Below are positions 24,370 through 36,687 of a stretch of 64,000 nucleotides of DNA, piece by piece. The DNA is taken from contig NC_081415.1 of the NCBI RefSeq assembly GCF_030272615.1, positions 605,813,137 to 605,877,136 on the forward strand. Direction: 5' to 3'. The stretch's first letter is position 1; each line of letters opens with the position of its first letter. This DNA comes from Cryptomeria japonica. Taxonomy: Eukaryota; Streptophyta; Pinopsida; Cupressales; Cupressaceae. Made by a program: the position numbers and the translations under genes. The notes under the pieces were generated by a model. The model saw only the letters and a program-made list of their open reading frames with translations, ran no database searches and was not told the origin of the DNA.

Positions 24370-25856
24370 TGTTGGCATATGTGAACTAGTATGAAGACAT
24401 GATGACATTGCATGTTGTCATTGATGTCAATATGCTAAAGAGTGAACCGGTATATGGAAGTAAGCAACTGGAAAGAGAACCGGTATGATACTAAGAGCTG
24501 GTATATGAGAGAACCGGTATATGTGAAAAGGTGAACTGGCATGTTGGTATGAGAACTGGTATATGGAATTTTTGCATGACTACCAGTTGGTAGTCTCAAC
24601 CTTAGGGTTTTTGGTTGAAGTGTTCCAAGCCTGTGTGACTCAACCAATGACATTGTGTGATGAGTTAGCATTGTAATGAAGATCTGATCATGTTTCCACA
24701 TCAACTTGAGCGCATGAAGGATCTTGCATGAAGGAGATTGATCCTATCTACCTCAGGAATATGTGAAGTCTCTGTAAATAGTGGAGAACGTGTGATGGGT
24801 TACAAGATGCCATGAAAGCGATGAATAATGAATGATGGAGAATGTCTTGAGATATGTTCAAGACTTTTGTATTCAATGCAATGTGTTCAATGGTTAGGAT
24901 TGAACCATTTGAATTGCTTAACCTAAATGTTTTAGGGTTTAGGGTTTATGCTACCGACCTATCTATTTCCTATAAGTTCGATGTTGTGTTTCTTTCTGAG
25001 GTTGTTGGAAAATAGTGTGTGTGTATCTAAGTGCAAAGATATGTGATTCTTGCCAGACCAGATGAGATAAGAAGATTGATTCCTGCATAATGTGTGTGTA
25101 GAAGGAAGGAACTTAAGAGGATCTGCATTAGGCATTGAGTTGTATTATCAGATCATTGTAATACTTGTTGATCTTTAACCACTTCAACAATTGAAAAATC
25201 CCTTAACCGGGTAGCCTTAACTAGCTTGTTGTAAATCCTTTAACAGGGTGACTCAAACTCATTGGGTTCTTGAAATCCTCTAACAAGGTTACCTCTAACA
25301 GGGTTTAACCCTTAACCGGGTATTTAGCCATCCCTTAACTAGGTGATCTCTAACATGATCGATTCCTAGTAGAACCTATTATAATAGTCTCTAACTAGAC
25401 TAGGCTCCTAATAGAGCGGACTTGTAAAGAGTTCAAAAGCAACTTGTGGGTATTCATCCCCATCGTGGTTTTTCCCAGTTGGGTTTCCACATGAAAAATT
25501 TGTGTGTCATGTGTAGTATTTTTCATGTGATGATTTAAGTGATTTGAGTCTAAAGGTAAATCATGCTGAGCTAGATGTTATTATATTTCTGATGATATAT
25601 TACCTATTCATGCATAAGGGTGAAATGGAAGTGTAGTATTAAGTTGAGTGGAAAGTTAAGTGGTTAACCAGTTAATGCTTGTCACAATCATTCTTAGCTT
25701 TACCAGTTGCACTCTATTTCAGACCGGTGTTACTGTCTATCAAACATTTGTAGTGTTTGCAATCAAACCGGTTTGGGAAAAGTTTTTGTTCCTGTACTAA
25801 TTCACCCCCCCCTCTCAATATCGGTTAGGTACTTATTTTTCATCATTGAGTTATCA
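24370..25856 (+). repeat. C1 5' LTR
   Basis: About 1,487 bp. Notable for about seven CC-TTAAC-GGGT-like repeats at 25198-25420, the shared GTGGTTTTTCCC block at 25455-25500, and a C-run with CTCTCA near the end (25804-25820). Confidence 0.92.
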
Positions 25857-25857
25857 A

Positions 25858-25870
25858 TTGGTATCAGAGC
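25858..25870 (+). promoter_or_regulatory. C1 primer binding site
   Basis: TTGGTATCAGAGC, the exact tRNA-Met-type sequence also seen in C2, E1 and E2. Confidence 0.88.
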
Positions 25871-25927
25871 ATCCTCTAGCTCCTCTATATTGTAAGCTTA
25901 ACCGCTTGAGGGAAAGATCCTATTGTA

Positions 25928-26930
25928 ATGATGAAGAGAGAAGGTCCAAAGTTCAACAAAGATAACTTCAAATTTTAGAAGGACAGAATGAAGATTTACA
26001 TCAGAAGCATGGGTGCTCACCACTAGAGCTATGTTGAGAATGCTTTTGTTATTCCTATCGGTACTCTCACCGATGATCAAAAGAGAGAAATATAGGAGAA
26101 TGGGCAAGTCATGGAAGCCCTAATCTATAGCTTATCTGACATTGAGTTTATTCATGTCCAGGATAAAGATAATCCCAAAGAAGTATGGGACACTCTTGAG
26201 AATATCTATGGTGGTGATGAGCATTTAAAACAAGCAAAGGAAGAAAGCCTTAGAGGGAAGTTTGAAGACATGCAAATGGTTGAGGGTGAGACCATTCAAT
26301 AGTATGGAATAAGAATCAAAATAGTTGTTGGAGATATCAAGAGTGTAGGTGGTAAAATGGAAGATTTCACTGTGGTAAGCAAAGTTCTGAGAGCCTTATT
26401 ACCAGTCTATGCAATAAGGGTTGCTGCTATTTAGGAGTTGAGATCAATAGATAAGACTAAGGCATCCCTAGACTCCATCATTGCAAAGTTGATAGCCTAT
26501 GAGTTAAATAGTTTTGATGGCAGTGTTCAAAAGACTAAATCAACTTTTAGAGCTTTTGTTGTACCATCCAAAAAAGAAAAAGAAGCAAGAACCAGTGGTG
26601 AACCAAGACAGAGTGGAGAAATGGATGATGAGGAGATCCTAATGGAATTTGAAGCTCTTCTTGCCAAGAAACTTCGTAAAGGAACTGGTAAATGTAGACG
26701 TAAGCTCCCTCTGAAATGCTTTTCTTGTAATCAAATAGGACATATTGCTATAAAATGTCCTAATGATGACAACAAGGACAAATTAGAGAGGTTCAAGAAA
26801 TTCAAAGGAGGAAACCAGAGAAACTATTTTGTTGCAGTTGATGAAGGTGTCACAAATGAGGAATCGGAAGATGAAGAGAATGAAGATATTGTTTTTCTTG
26901 CAGTAAAGGAAGATGTCTCAGACAAGAATT
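25928..26930 (+). pseudogene. C1 gag
   Basis: ATG at 25928. One frame with several stops carries the copia gag core (ALIYSLSDIEF, KEVWDTLENIYGGDEH, KVLRALLPVYA) and an intact CCHC knuckle CFSCNQIGHIAIKC from 26717. Acidic tail to about 26930. Very similar in plan to C2 gag. Confidence 0.9.
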
Positions 26931-27415
26931 CTCTTGTCCCTACTTTGATGATTCCAAGGAGTGGATTATTGATAGTGGTTTTTCTCATCATATGACTAGT
27001 GACCGGAGCAAGTTTCTATCTTTGGAAGAATATGATGGTGGTGTGGTTCGCTTTGGTAATGATGCACCATGTATGGTTAGAGGAAGAGGGTCCATCTCTC
27101 TGAATGGAAAGAGCAGTGTAGACAATGTGTATTGGGTGGAAGGTCTCAAACATAATCTATTGAGTGTTACCTAGCTGAATGACAGTGGACTCACTCTGGA
27201 ATTAAAAAATGGACCATGCAAAATCAAAGGAAAGAATGGTGATTTGATGGCCACTGGTATGCAGACCAAAGGTAACTTATTTCAGTTAAATGCAAATATA
27301 AGTACATGTCTTATCGCTATGTTTGATGACAGCTGGATATGACATAGGAGACTCTACCATGTAAACTTTGATAACATTGTGAAGGCCAGTAAGATCAAGG
27401 TAGTTAGGACTGCTA
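26931..27415 (+). pseudogene. C1 protease and pre-integrase region
   Basis: After a frameshift near 26940 the protease reads WIIDSGFSHHMTSD (active-site DSG intact; GCS has become GFS). GGVVRFGND follows, then GLKHNLLSVT and RLYHVNFDN, the pre-integrase region, with stops near 27172. Confidence 0.88.
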
Positions 27416-28560
27416 ATGCTGAGCAAACCAAAAAATCCTTTGTGCGGAGAATGTCAACTAGGGAAAATGTCTTCCTCAACCTTCAAAGGTAAATCCTTTA
27501 TAGCTGACAACTTACATGATCTTGTGCATACTGATTTGTGTGGTCCTATGAAAACTAGGAGTGTGCAAGGAGATAGGTATTTTATGATTCTTACAGATGA
27601 TTGCTCAAGAATGATGTGGATCACATTCTTGAAGGACAAGTCTGAAGCATTTGGAAAGTTCAAAGCTTTCAAAGCATTGGTAGAAAAGGAAAGTGGTAGA
27701 AGAATCAAATGCCTTAGAACAGATCAAGGAGGGGAATTCACTTCTAGTGAATTCAACAAATATTGTGAAGAGAATGGCATCAAGAGGCAATGGCCTACCC
27801 CCCAGACTCCATAGCAAAATGGCTTAGTAGAGAGAAACAACCAGACTATGGTTGAAGTAGCTAGAACTATGTTGATCCAAGGAAAAGTTGCTCACACCTT
27901 TTGGAGAGAAGCAGTGAGCGCTACAGTCTACATAATGAACCGGGTACTCATCAAAAAGGGAAAGGATCAAACTCCTTATGAGTACTAGACCGGTAAGACA
28001 CCAGTGGTAAACTGCTTTAGAATGTTTGGTAGCAAATGTTATATCAAGAGAAGTGAACATCAGAGCAAGTTTGATGCAAAATGTGATGAAGGAATATTCC
28101 TAGGATATTCCACCAAGAGTAAAGCTCTCAAATGTTTCAACAATAGGACTTAGAGAATTATTGAAAGCATCAACATTAGGGTTGATGAAAACTCTAGGAA
28201 ACCTGAGGAAACTGGCAATGAGCAAGTAGGAGATGAACCGGTAGTAACCTTCTGGGAACCGGTTGCAAATCAGCCCAGTACTAGTAATTGTGTTACTACA
28301 TTGGTGGATGCTGATGTTGATGAAGATGTGGATGAAGAAGAAAAGCAAGAAGAATCTGTTAAGAACATACCTAAGTATGTCAAACTCAATCATGATCCAA
28401 ATAGATCATAGGAGACAAAGATGTAGGAATTCTTACAAGTAGAAAGGTCAGAGAAAGCTCATGTATGATCTCTGAATTTGAGACTAAATCATTCAAAGAG
28501 GCACATAAAGATGAAGACTGGATCAAGGCAATGGAGGAGGAACTTGAATAGATAGAGAAG
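27416..28560 (+). pseudogene. C1 integrase
   Basis: Zinc-finger end CGECQLGKM near 27440, HTDLCGPMKTRSVQGDRYF, DDCSRMMW (first Asp), TDQGGEF (second Asp, near 27720), then a stop inside TPQ-QNGLVERNN. The C-terminal FGSKCYIKRSEHQSKFD and GIFLGYSTKSKA motifs are near 28025-28130, followed by an acidic linker to 28560. Confidence 0.88.
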
Positions 28561-28575
28561 AATGGTACATCGTCT

Positions 28576-29352
28576 TTGGTACCTAGATTGGAGCATAAAA
28601 ATGTCATTGGAACCAAATGGGTTTTCAGAAACAAGCTAAATGAGGATGGCACAGTGGTAAGGAATAAAGCCAAACTAGTGTGCAAAGGATACGCCCAAGA
28701 AGAAGGAGAAGACTACAGAGAAACCTTTTCTCTAGTAGCAAGATTGGAAGGAGTGTGTATGCTTCTTGCATATGCAACTTTTAAAGGATTCAAGGTATAT
28801 CAAATGGATGTAAAATCTACATTCCTAAATTAAATACTTGAAGAGGAGGTGTACATAGAATAACCAGATGGGTTGCCCCTATCAGAAGACAGTGACATGG
28901 TGTGTAGGCTACATAAAGCCTTGTATGGATTGAAGCAGGCACGTAGAGCATGGTATGAACACTTGCACTCCCATCTTGTGAAGATTGGATTTGAAAGAAC
29001 AAGTGAAGATAGAAATATCTACTTGAAATTAGAAGGAGATCAGATTCTGATCTGTGAAGTATTTGTTGATGACATCATCTTTGGAGGTGATGACAAGATG
29101 AATCATGAATTTGCTAATGAGATGAAAATGGAGTTTGAAATATCACTCATAGGGGAGATTAAGTTCTTCATTGGACTGTAGATTCAACAAATGAAAGATG
29201 GAATCTTTATTACTCAGTCCAAGTATGTCAAAGAGGTGTTGAAGACCTTTGGCATAGAAGATAGTAAACTGGTTGGTACACCAATGGTGACTAGTTGTAA
29301 ATTATCAAAAGAGGATGACTCGGTATTGGTAAATGAGAAGGATTACTGATCA
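28576..29352 (+). pseudogene. C1 reverse transcriptase
   Basis: GTKWVFRNKLNEDG and KLVCKGYAQEEGEDY, MDVKSTFLN, ALYGLKQARRAWYEHL, FVDD active site near 29065, then FFIGL and a stop. All but a few bases in one frame with about five stops. The catalytic Asp pair is intact. Confidence 0.9.
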
Positions 29353-29607
29353 ATGATTGGTAAGTTTCATTATGTAGTACATAGCATACCAAACATTACA
29401 CATGCAGTGGGTATTACTGCTCAGTTTCAGCAAAGCCCAAGAGAATCCCACTTGGTAGTAGTCAAGTGGATTCTTAGATATCTGAAGGGAATAGTTGACT
29501 ATGGGTTATGGTATCCATACAATAATGATTTCAACCTGAAAGTATTCACAGATGCTGATTGGGCTAGTAATGTAGATGACCGAAAGAGCATAATCGATGG
29601 TGCATTA
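29353..29607 (+). pseudogene. C1 RNase H, N-terminal part
   Basis: MIGKFHYVVHSIPNITHAVG, the RT/RH link, then DADWASNVDDRKS. Interrupted by S1 at the position of the usual GGA-FFLGG motif. Confidence 0.88.
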
Positions 29608-30416
29608 TGTTGGCATATGCACACTCCAATGAGACATTATATGTGATTGAAGGTTTTGTCATTGATGGCAACCTTACAATCCTATGGCACTGGTAAGGCA
29701 TTACACTGGCAAGTTAGTGCACTGGCATCAACGATCAAACTCTACATCGGCACTCGGGACACTGACACCAGCACAGAGAAAGGAATTATACCAGCATAGA
29801 GGCCAATAGGATTTTGTTATATTATTGTAAAAACTTTGTAAGCTGACTTGGCATGTTATAAAATGACTCTTATATACAAAAGAGATCATTATACACATTT
29901 TGGAAGTAAGGAAGAAAGTGAAGGAAGTGATGCATGCGAAATATTAAGGAAGACCTATTATGCAAAATATAGGGTAAAGGATTTATGTAAGAAGCAGAGC
30001 AGCAACCGGTACTGAATCAGGCATTATAGATGCTATTATAAAGCAGTACAAGATACTGGATTTGTGTAATCCACATTCTAAGTCAGTCAGACTTCCCATT
30101 TGAGCAGTGAGCTCTAGGCAGTTGGTCTTCCTGCATGAGCAGGCCCCTATTGTAAGTAATATTCTCTTATTGGCCAGTAAGTGGATATTGTGGGTCACAA
30201 ATCCCACTAAGGTTTTTCTCACATCGGGTTTCTTCGTTACATCCTTGTGTCATGGTGTTCTTTTCATGTGGATGTTTTTAATTCTATTTATTTCATTATT
30301 TCTTGCATATTGGTACATTGTTATAATCTATTCTGCATGTTTTAAGATAAGAAATTATGTACACTAGTTAGATACTGATTCACCCCCCTCTCTCAGTATC
30401 TGTGGGAATCCTAACA
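29608..30416 (+). repeat. S1, solo LTR in C1 RNase H
   Basis: TGTTGGCATATGCACACTCC to GGAATCCTAACA, 809 bp, flanked by CATTA (29603-29607) and CATTC (30417-30421), one mismatch. Excision with one copy rejoins the RNase H frame. Near twin of S3 (59882-60692) and related to the A1 LTR in its second half. Candidate TATA box TATATACAA at 29871. Confidence 0.9.
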
Positions 30417-30828
30417 CATTCTTCCTTGGTGGTAGACTAGTCTCATGAATGAGTAAAAAGCAGAGTTGTATCTCTCAGTCTACAGTAGAAGCAGAGTATG
30501 TTGTTGCTTTTATGAACTACACCTAGACTATTTGGATGAAGCATGTATTAAATGGCTTCAAAGTTCCTGTATCTGAACTAGTAAGCATATTTTGTGACAA
30601 TACAAGTGCAATTAACATTTCCAAGAATCTAGTTTTGCATGCTAGAACCAAGCACTTTGAGCTCAAGTATCATTTCTTGAGGGAGAAGGTGCAAAACAAG
30701 GAGGTTGTGTTGGAACATGTTTCCAGTAAGGAATAGTTAGCGGACATATTCACCAAGCCTCTACCAAAGGATATATTTACCTATTTGAGAGGTGAATTAG
30801 GGGTGTTTCCCCTTCAAGAGGTGAACTG
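30417..30828 (+). pseudogene. C1 RNase H, C-terminal part
   Basis: Resumes with FFLGGRLVS, then SKKQSCISLSTVEAEYV, CDNTSAINISKN, FELKYHFLREKV and DIFTKPLPKD, ending near 30828. Stops interrupt it. Confidence 0.88.
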
Positions 30829-30909
30829 AAAATATGTGCTCCACATCAGTCAGGTATGGCAGTGTCCAATACTTTTCAGGATTGATGTGTTGAAGGATGC
30901 TACTCCTCA

Positions 30910-31072
30910 AGGGGAGCAACATAACGGAATAGGGAAGCTTGTGCCTCCACTTTGGCATTGTTGTCAAAGGGGGAGAAGAATTGAAGCGGAGAAGATATCT
31001 ACAGTATTGGGAAAGAAGGTATGAAGTGGACATATATCTTTGTATATTGCCATCAATGTCAAAGGAGGAGAT
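30910..31072 (+). promoter_or_regulatory. C1 polypurine tracts
   Basis: CAAAGGAGGAGAT directly before the 3' LTR (31060-31072). Further purine runs CAAGGGGAGC (near 30908) and CAAAGGGGGAGAAG (near 30966) lie upstream. Confidence 0.65.
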
Positions 31073-32540
31073 TGTTGGCATATGTGAACTAGCATGAAGA
31101 CATGATGACATTGTATGTTGTCATTGATGTCAATATGCTGAAGAGTGAACTAGTAAATGGAAGTAAGCAACTGGCAAGAGAACTGGTATGATACTAAGAG
31201 CTATTATATGAGAGAACCAGTATAACATTGTGAACCAATATATGTGAAAAGGTGAACCGGCATGTTGGTATGAGAAGTATATGAAAGTTTTGCATGACTA
31301 CCGATTGGTAGTCTCAACCTTAGGGTTTCTGGTTGAAGTGTTCCAAGCCTGTGTGACTCAACCGATGACATTGTGTGATGAGTTAGCATTGTAATGAAGA
31401 TTCGATCATGTTCCCATGTCAACTTGAGTGCATGAAGGATCTTGCATGAAGGAGATCGATCCTATCTACCTCGGGAATGTGTGAAGTCTCTGTAAATAGT
31501 GGAGAACACGTGATGGGTTACAAGTTGCCATGAAAGTAGTGAAGAATGAATGGTGGAGAATGTCTTGAGATATGTTCAAGACTTTTGTATTCAATGCAAT
31601 GTGTTCAACAATTAGGATTGAACCATTTGAATTGCTACCGACCTATTTGTTTCCTATAAGGTTGATGTTGTGTTTCTTTCTGAGGTTGTTGGGAAATGGT
31701 GTGTGTGTGTCTAAGTGCAGAGATATGTGTTTCTTGCTAGACTAGATGAGATAAGAGGATTGATTCTTGCATAATGTGTGCATAGAAGGAAGGAACTTAA
31801 GTAGATCTGCATTAGGCATTGAGTGCTATTATCATATCATTGTAATACCTGTTGATCTTTAACCACTTCAACAGTTGGAAAATCCCTTAACTGGGTAGCC
31901 TTAACCAGCTTGTTGTGAATCCTTTAACAGGGTGACTCAAACTCATTGAGTTCTTGAAATCCTCTAACAAGGTAACCTCTAATAGGGTTTAACCCTTAAC
32001 CGAGTATTTAGCCATCCCTTAACTAAGTGATCTCTAATAGGATCGGTTCCTAAAAGAACTTGTTGTAACAGTCTCTAGCTGAACTAGGCTCCTAATAGAG
32101 TGGACTTCTAAAGATTTCAAAAGAAGCTTGTGGGTATTCATCCCCACCGTGGTTTTTCCCAGTTGGGTTTCCACATGAAAAATCTGTGTGTCATGTGTAG
32201 TATTTTTCATGTGATGATTTAAGTGATTTGTGTCTAAAGGTAAATCATGTTGAGCTAGCTGTTATTATATTTCTAATGATAGATTACCTATTCATGCATA
32301 AGGGTGAAATGGAAGTGTAGTATTAAGTTGATTGGAAAGTTAAGTGATTAACCGGTTAATGCTTGTCACAGTCATTCTTAGCTTTACCAGTTGCACTCTA
32401 TTTCAGACCGATGTTACTATTTCTCAGACATTTGCAATGTTTGCAGTCAAACCAGTTTGGGAAAAGTTTTTGTGCCTGTACTGATTCACCCCCCCCTCTC
32501 AGTACCGGTTAGGTACCTATAGTTCATCATTGAGTTATCA
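31073..32540 (+). repeat. C1 3' LTR
   Basis: About 1,468 bp; partner of 24370-25856 with small deletions and many transitions. It keeps the TTAACC-GGGT repeat cluster at about 31877-32100 and the shared block at 32140-32180. Confidence 0.92.
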
Positions 32541-33110
32541 CATTCTAGAGGACTTGGATTTGTATAAGGTGAAAGCTCCGGTACTACAAATGAAGATCAG
32601 ACAACTAGTATACAAAACTCATCACAATAGAGGAAACTGGTAAGGCAATCTAATGCTTATAAATTCAATGGTAGATGTTTTGTTTGCAATAAATTTGGAC
32701 ATATGGCTAAACAATGTATAAATAAAGCAAATCAAAACTATAATTCTATTCCTGGTCAATGCACAAATTGCAATAAATATGGTCATAGATCAGAAGATTG
32801 CAGAATGAATGTTAAATGTCATGCATGTGGAAAGTTTGGACATTTTTATAATCACTGTAGGTCAAGGAATGACATCAAATATGTCAAAGCAATTCAAAAG
32901 AATAATGTTACATGTTATGCATGCAACAAAATAGGTCATATTGCTAAGTATTACAGAAGCAAGACTCAACCGGTTAGTATTGATAAAGATAATGAGAAAG
33001 GAAAGCATAAGGTAGATGAAATACAACAAGATCACACTAAGAGATGGGTTAGAAAATCTGAAGAACCAAGTGTAGATGGATCTACACCGGTAACTCCACC
33101 GGTAGAATAG
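32541..33110 (+). pseudogene. A1 ORF1, zinc-knuckle part
   Basis: Resumes after C1. After one stop, four knuckles follow in one frame: CFVCNKFGHMAKQC (from 32676), CTNCNKYGHRSEDC, CHACGKFGHFYNHC and CYACNKIGHIAKYY (last Cys lost). The tail is KSEEPSVDGSTPVTPPVE, which resembles the E1 ORF1 tail EEEPVSTPSVE. Four knuckles in tandem are unusual for copia gag, which commonly has one. Confidence 0.85.
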
Positions 33111-33479
33111 AGCATTCCTGCACTGATGGGAAATTTCATCGGTAACTGAGGCATAGGCCTTAGGGGTTGGAAAAATCATTGCAAATATTGCTTATTCCCT
33201 TGGATGAGATCAAAAGAGATCTAGAGAGTTGAGTTCATCATTGTTGAAGGTTCACCCGGCATAAGACTGTGAAATTGGCATCTAGTAAGGTACATCATGA
33301 AGCATTTATGACAAAGAAAGATTAGGTTTTTATCCACTGATAAAAAGGGAAAGTGAATTCATTTTCACTCACCCTGAATTCAATCTTTCATAACAAAGTT
33401 AAGGCAAATCTCAAGCGAATTAAGAGCGAACAAAGGCATTCTGAAAGGGTTTTGAGCAGTTATCTGAGAAGCACTGAAT
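33111..33479 (+). other. A1 spacer between ORF1 and ORF2
   Basis: About 370 bases. Scattered similarity to ORF-like sequence in more than one frame, but no convincing start. The equivalent stretch of E1 is 257-701. Confidence 0.35.
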
Positions 33480-36451
33480 CTTCCACCAGCGTTCACTTTC
33501 AGGTATTCTTCAAAAATGGTATCTGGATCTTCAGGTTCTACTTTCATTGCAAACCCCACCATTGTCAAAGTCAAGGATAGGTTAAGGCTTGTATTCAAGG
33601 AGGTTCTCTTGATTGCTAAGGAAGAAGACTCTGTGGGAGCATTTCCAAGGTTGCTGACAGCATGATGTATATTGAAGATGTGAGGGCATACATTCACTGC
33701 ACCCTGGAGGATCTAGGCATAGAGGAAATCAAAGGCATGTATCAATCCATGATACTGGGAGACTCCAGAACAATCAAGCCAGAATACAAAGCAATTGAGG
33801 ATCTATGAGGATCAGCACAATCACCTACACTAATGTTAAATTTGCAAGCATGATAATAGGTTATAAGGTAACTCAATCTAATCAATTGAATTTTGTTGCT
33901 AGTTCTTGCATTCATGTTGCATATCAGATGCTGAGTATTAATGCAAAATATGATTTATGTGAATGGTTGAGGAGTGAATTGATGTTGAACCTTGGAAAGA
34001 TCAAGGGAGTTAAGAAAGGAAGTTTTAGATATAGAAATTTGATTATTTGTTTAATGCTTTACTTCTTGAATGAGCTACCCAGTCTAGGGAAGAAGCATTA
34101 GGCTCATGACATACTGGTAGGTATGAAGATCAAGGAAGAAATCACCAGTCTTGGTACCAGCAGAGATGAGAAACTTTGGGGGTATTTCAAAACATTCCAA
34201 GAAAACATGAGGCAGAGGGAAAGAATATCAAAGCACATTGTGGAGAAGTACTCCACTGATATCTGTTTTATGGTGCAAACTAATGAAACTCTTATGGTAG
34301 TTGAACCAAGGACCATATAGGTTATTGAGCTTGGATATGAAGTGGATGATAACATTTTTGAACTCTATGCAAAAATGCTACTTGAAGCTCCATTGGATGA
34401 CAAAATAGAGCATTCTGGCACAACAAAAGAGAAGGCCCTTAAAGTCAAAATTGGCTTCAATAGGAAGAGACGAGAGAATAAAATAGAAAAGATGTATGCA
34501 TATGTACATGATGTAATTCATAAAATAGACACTCGACTAGGTTTTGGATCCAAACTGGCAGTGGCTAGTACTGCAGGAGTGAAGAATCCTGAAGCTTACA
34601 TCTCTACCATCACTTCTGATTCTTACCCTAAGGATAATGAACCTCTACCTTTTAGAAGGGTACAAAGGAAGAAAGTAGATCAACCACCAATACAACAGAA
34701 GAACATGGAGCCTAGGAGGAGACTTGTTAGAAAGGCAACTAAACCTACTACACCGCCACCTCCAGCAAGGAAGCTTATACAAAAGAGAAAACCAATTACA
34801 TCTACTCTGACAACCACAAGAAAAAAGAAGAAGAGTGATGACACTGAGTCTGGTAAGACTAAAAAGACCTGTGTTGAATTAATTGATGAAATTACAAAGG
34901 ATGGAATGTTGAAAAATGTATCTAAGTATTGTGAGGATTTAGAAGAAAGTGAGCAAAATGAGATTGAAGAGGCAACTTTTTTATACATGGATATATATAA
35001 GAAAGCCTTAGTAGAAATTTTGAAGGAAATTCCTCTATCACTATACAATAAATTAGATGCTAGAAGACTTGATGCAATCAAGAGGGATAGAGAAATTAAG
35101 GAAGTAGAACTTTTGGAAATGTGTGGTGCTATAAACAATGAGGAAATGAAAAGATGCATAGATGTTGCAAACAAAATAGTATTTATTATTAAACCTCGGC
35201 AAATAAGCCTAATGATGGGAAGAGTTAATGAGGTGATAAATGAAACCAATAAGGGTTGAACAAAATTCTTCCAAAAGAATCCAGATTTTCTTACATCTCA
35301 AGAAGAATTTGCAAAAGCAACAACTTCCACCATTCCAGATAAATCAAAAGGGAAAGGTATTTTGGGAAGTTTAACTCCAATTTTGACTAAACTGGTAGTA
35401 ACTATAGATATACAGACACAAATGACTATAAAGGAAAGTGTGCAGTCTGTACCAGCACCAACTATTTTTGAGCAAGGAAATGTACAGGATACTATGAATA
35501 TTGTGGATAATACTCCACTGACAGTAATTGACACTGCAACAAGTGGTGAAGCTACCGGTGCTAAAGAAGATAAGGTAAAGGGAATTGAGTCTACACTTTC
35601 AGTTCATGTTGATTCCCTGGCAAAGGTTTTGGCAATTGACACTTCTCAAGTTGAGAAAAAATTAGTCACTGAGATGAGTCCAACTGAGTTAATGATGATG
35701 GCTACTCAGAAACTATTAAAGGAGGGATCTGCAGATAGGGGAATAGTAGATCAATCAGTTACAGTATTGCATAATTTAATCCCTGATTGCCATATTAAGA
35801 ATGGAGCAAGCTCTTCCAGCAAGCTTAAGGCACTAACAAAGTACATATCTAATAATTTTCAATCACTACAACAGATATCAAACCAGCAGGCATTAGAAAG
35901 ATTTACTGTGGCTAAGAAAGCCGCCTTTGACCAGATCATTGAAACATAGAAAAAAAATTTGAAGCTAAACTCATTCTTATTGAGAACTATTTGAAACAAG
36001 CTACAAATATCTATAGGGTTTGTTGTAACATAGGAATTCTTACAACAAATGTAGATAGCAGATTAAAGGAATTGCATGATAAGGTAGCTAGCACTGCAAA
36101 CTCTTTTGATGGATTAACCACACTAAAAACATCTGTTGATGGACAAATTTTGTCGTTAGATAACTAATTTTTTTCTTTTGAGAAGCAGAGAGATAATTCA
36201 TTAGGAGAGAAAGGAGTCTTAGATGATTGGTGAGTCCCAGATAATTGGATTCACTGGGTGTACATAAAAGAGAGTGTATGGACATGATTGCTAAACCCAC
36301 ACCAGTAGAAGTTAAAGAGAAGGAAATAGTAGCCCACTTACTAGATGTACTAGCATCCATATCTGATACTTTCAAAACCAGTTGGGACACATACCTACAG
36401 TTTCTGGATAAGGCATACCCAAAAATTTTGAAGTTAGTCAAGCTCCAGTAA
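33480..36451 (+). pseudogene. A1 ORF2, long unknown accessory protein
   Basis: The N-terminal homologue of the E1 frame at 1-256 is near 33650-33800 (YIEDVRAYIHC, EDLGIEEIKGM, IKPEYKAIEDL), followed by a frameshift near 33810. From 33805 to 35949 one frame is broken only by stops at about 34099, 34318 and 35257. It contains RSELMLNLGKIKG, FRYRNLIICLMLYFLNELP (hydrophobic, near 34023), then IEKMYAYVHDVI, a Pro/Lys/Arg-rich stretch near 34720-34850, and acidic and Ser/Thr-rich parts. After a frameshift in an A-run near 35950 a coiled-coil-like tail reaches about 36451. No transmembrane pair, protease, integrase, RT or RNase H motif is recognised. Total near 1,000 codons. Confidence 0.7.
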
Positions 36452-36509
36452 AACAAACAATATTCATTCTTTCTTTTGTTCCAAATTCTTTCAATTCTTT
36501 CACCAATCT

Positions 36510-36687
36510 TTGGCATTGATGCCAAAGGGGGAGTATGTATACATGTGAAAAATATTAGATAGAAACATATGGGAAGGACATTAGAATATCAAAAGGAGTG
36601 TATTGCTCAGGGGGAGCATATTTCAGTTGAACCGATAGGGAATCTATTTTTCACATGAGTGTTGCCATCAATGCCAAAGGGGGATAT
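36510..36687 (+). promoter_or_regulatory. A1 polypurine tracts
   Basis: CAAAGGGGGA at 36675-36684 before the 3' LTR. An almost identical GCCAAAGGGGGAG lies near 36520 within TTTGGCATTGATGCCAAAG, a short palindrome. CTCAGGGGGAGC is near 36608. Confidence 0.7.

Larger units (their letters stand above)
24370..32540 (+). mobile_element. C1, Ty1/copia element inserted in A1 ORF1
   Basis: LTRs 24370-25856 and 31073-32540 both start TGTTGGCATATGTGAAC and end GAGTTATCA. The flanking 5-mers are GATTC (24365-24369) and CATTC (32541-32545), one mismatch. Internal order is gag, PR, INT, RT, RH. S1 interrupts RNase H. Removing C1 rejoins the A1 ORF1 remnant to the zinc-knuckle half. Confidence 0.92.

Noticed and set aside
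33665-33808. Possible separate small gene starting MMYIEDV
   Set aside because: Its residues align with E1 ORF2, so it is part of A1 ORF2 broken by a frameshift.
34680-35249. 189-codon minus-strand frame
   Set aside because: Antisense shadow of A1 ORF2; its Ser/Leu-rich composition follows from the Lys/Glu-rich codons on the plus strand.
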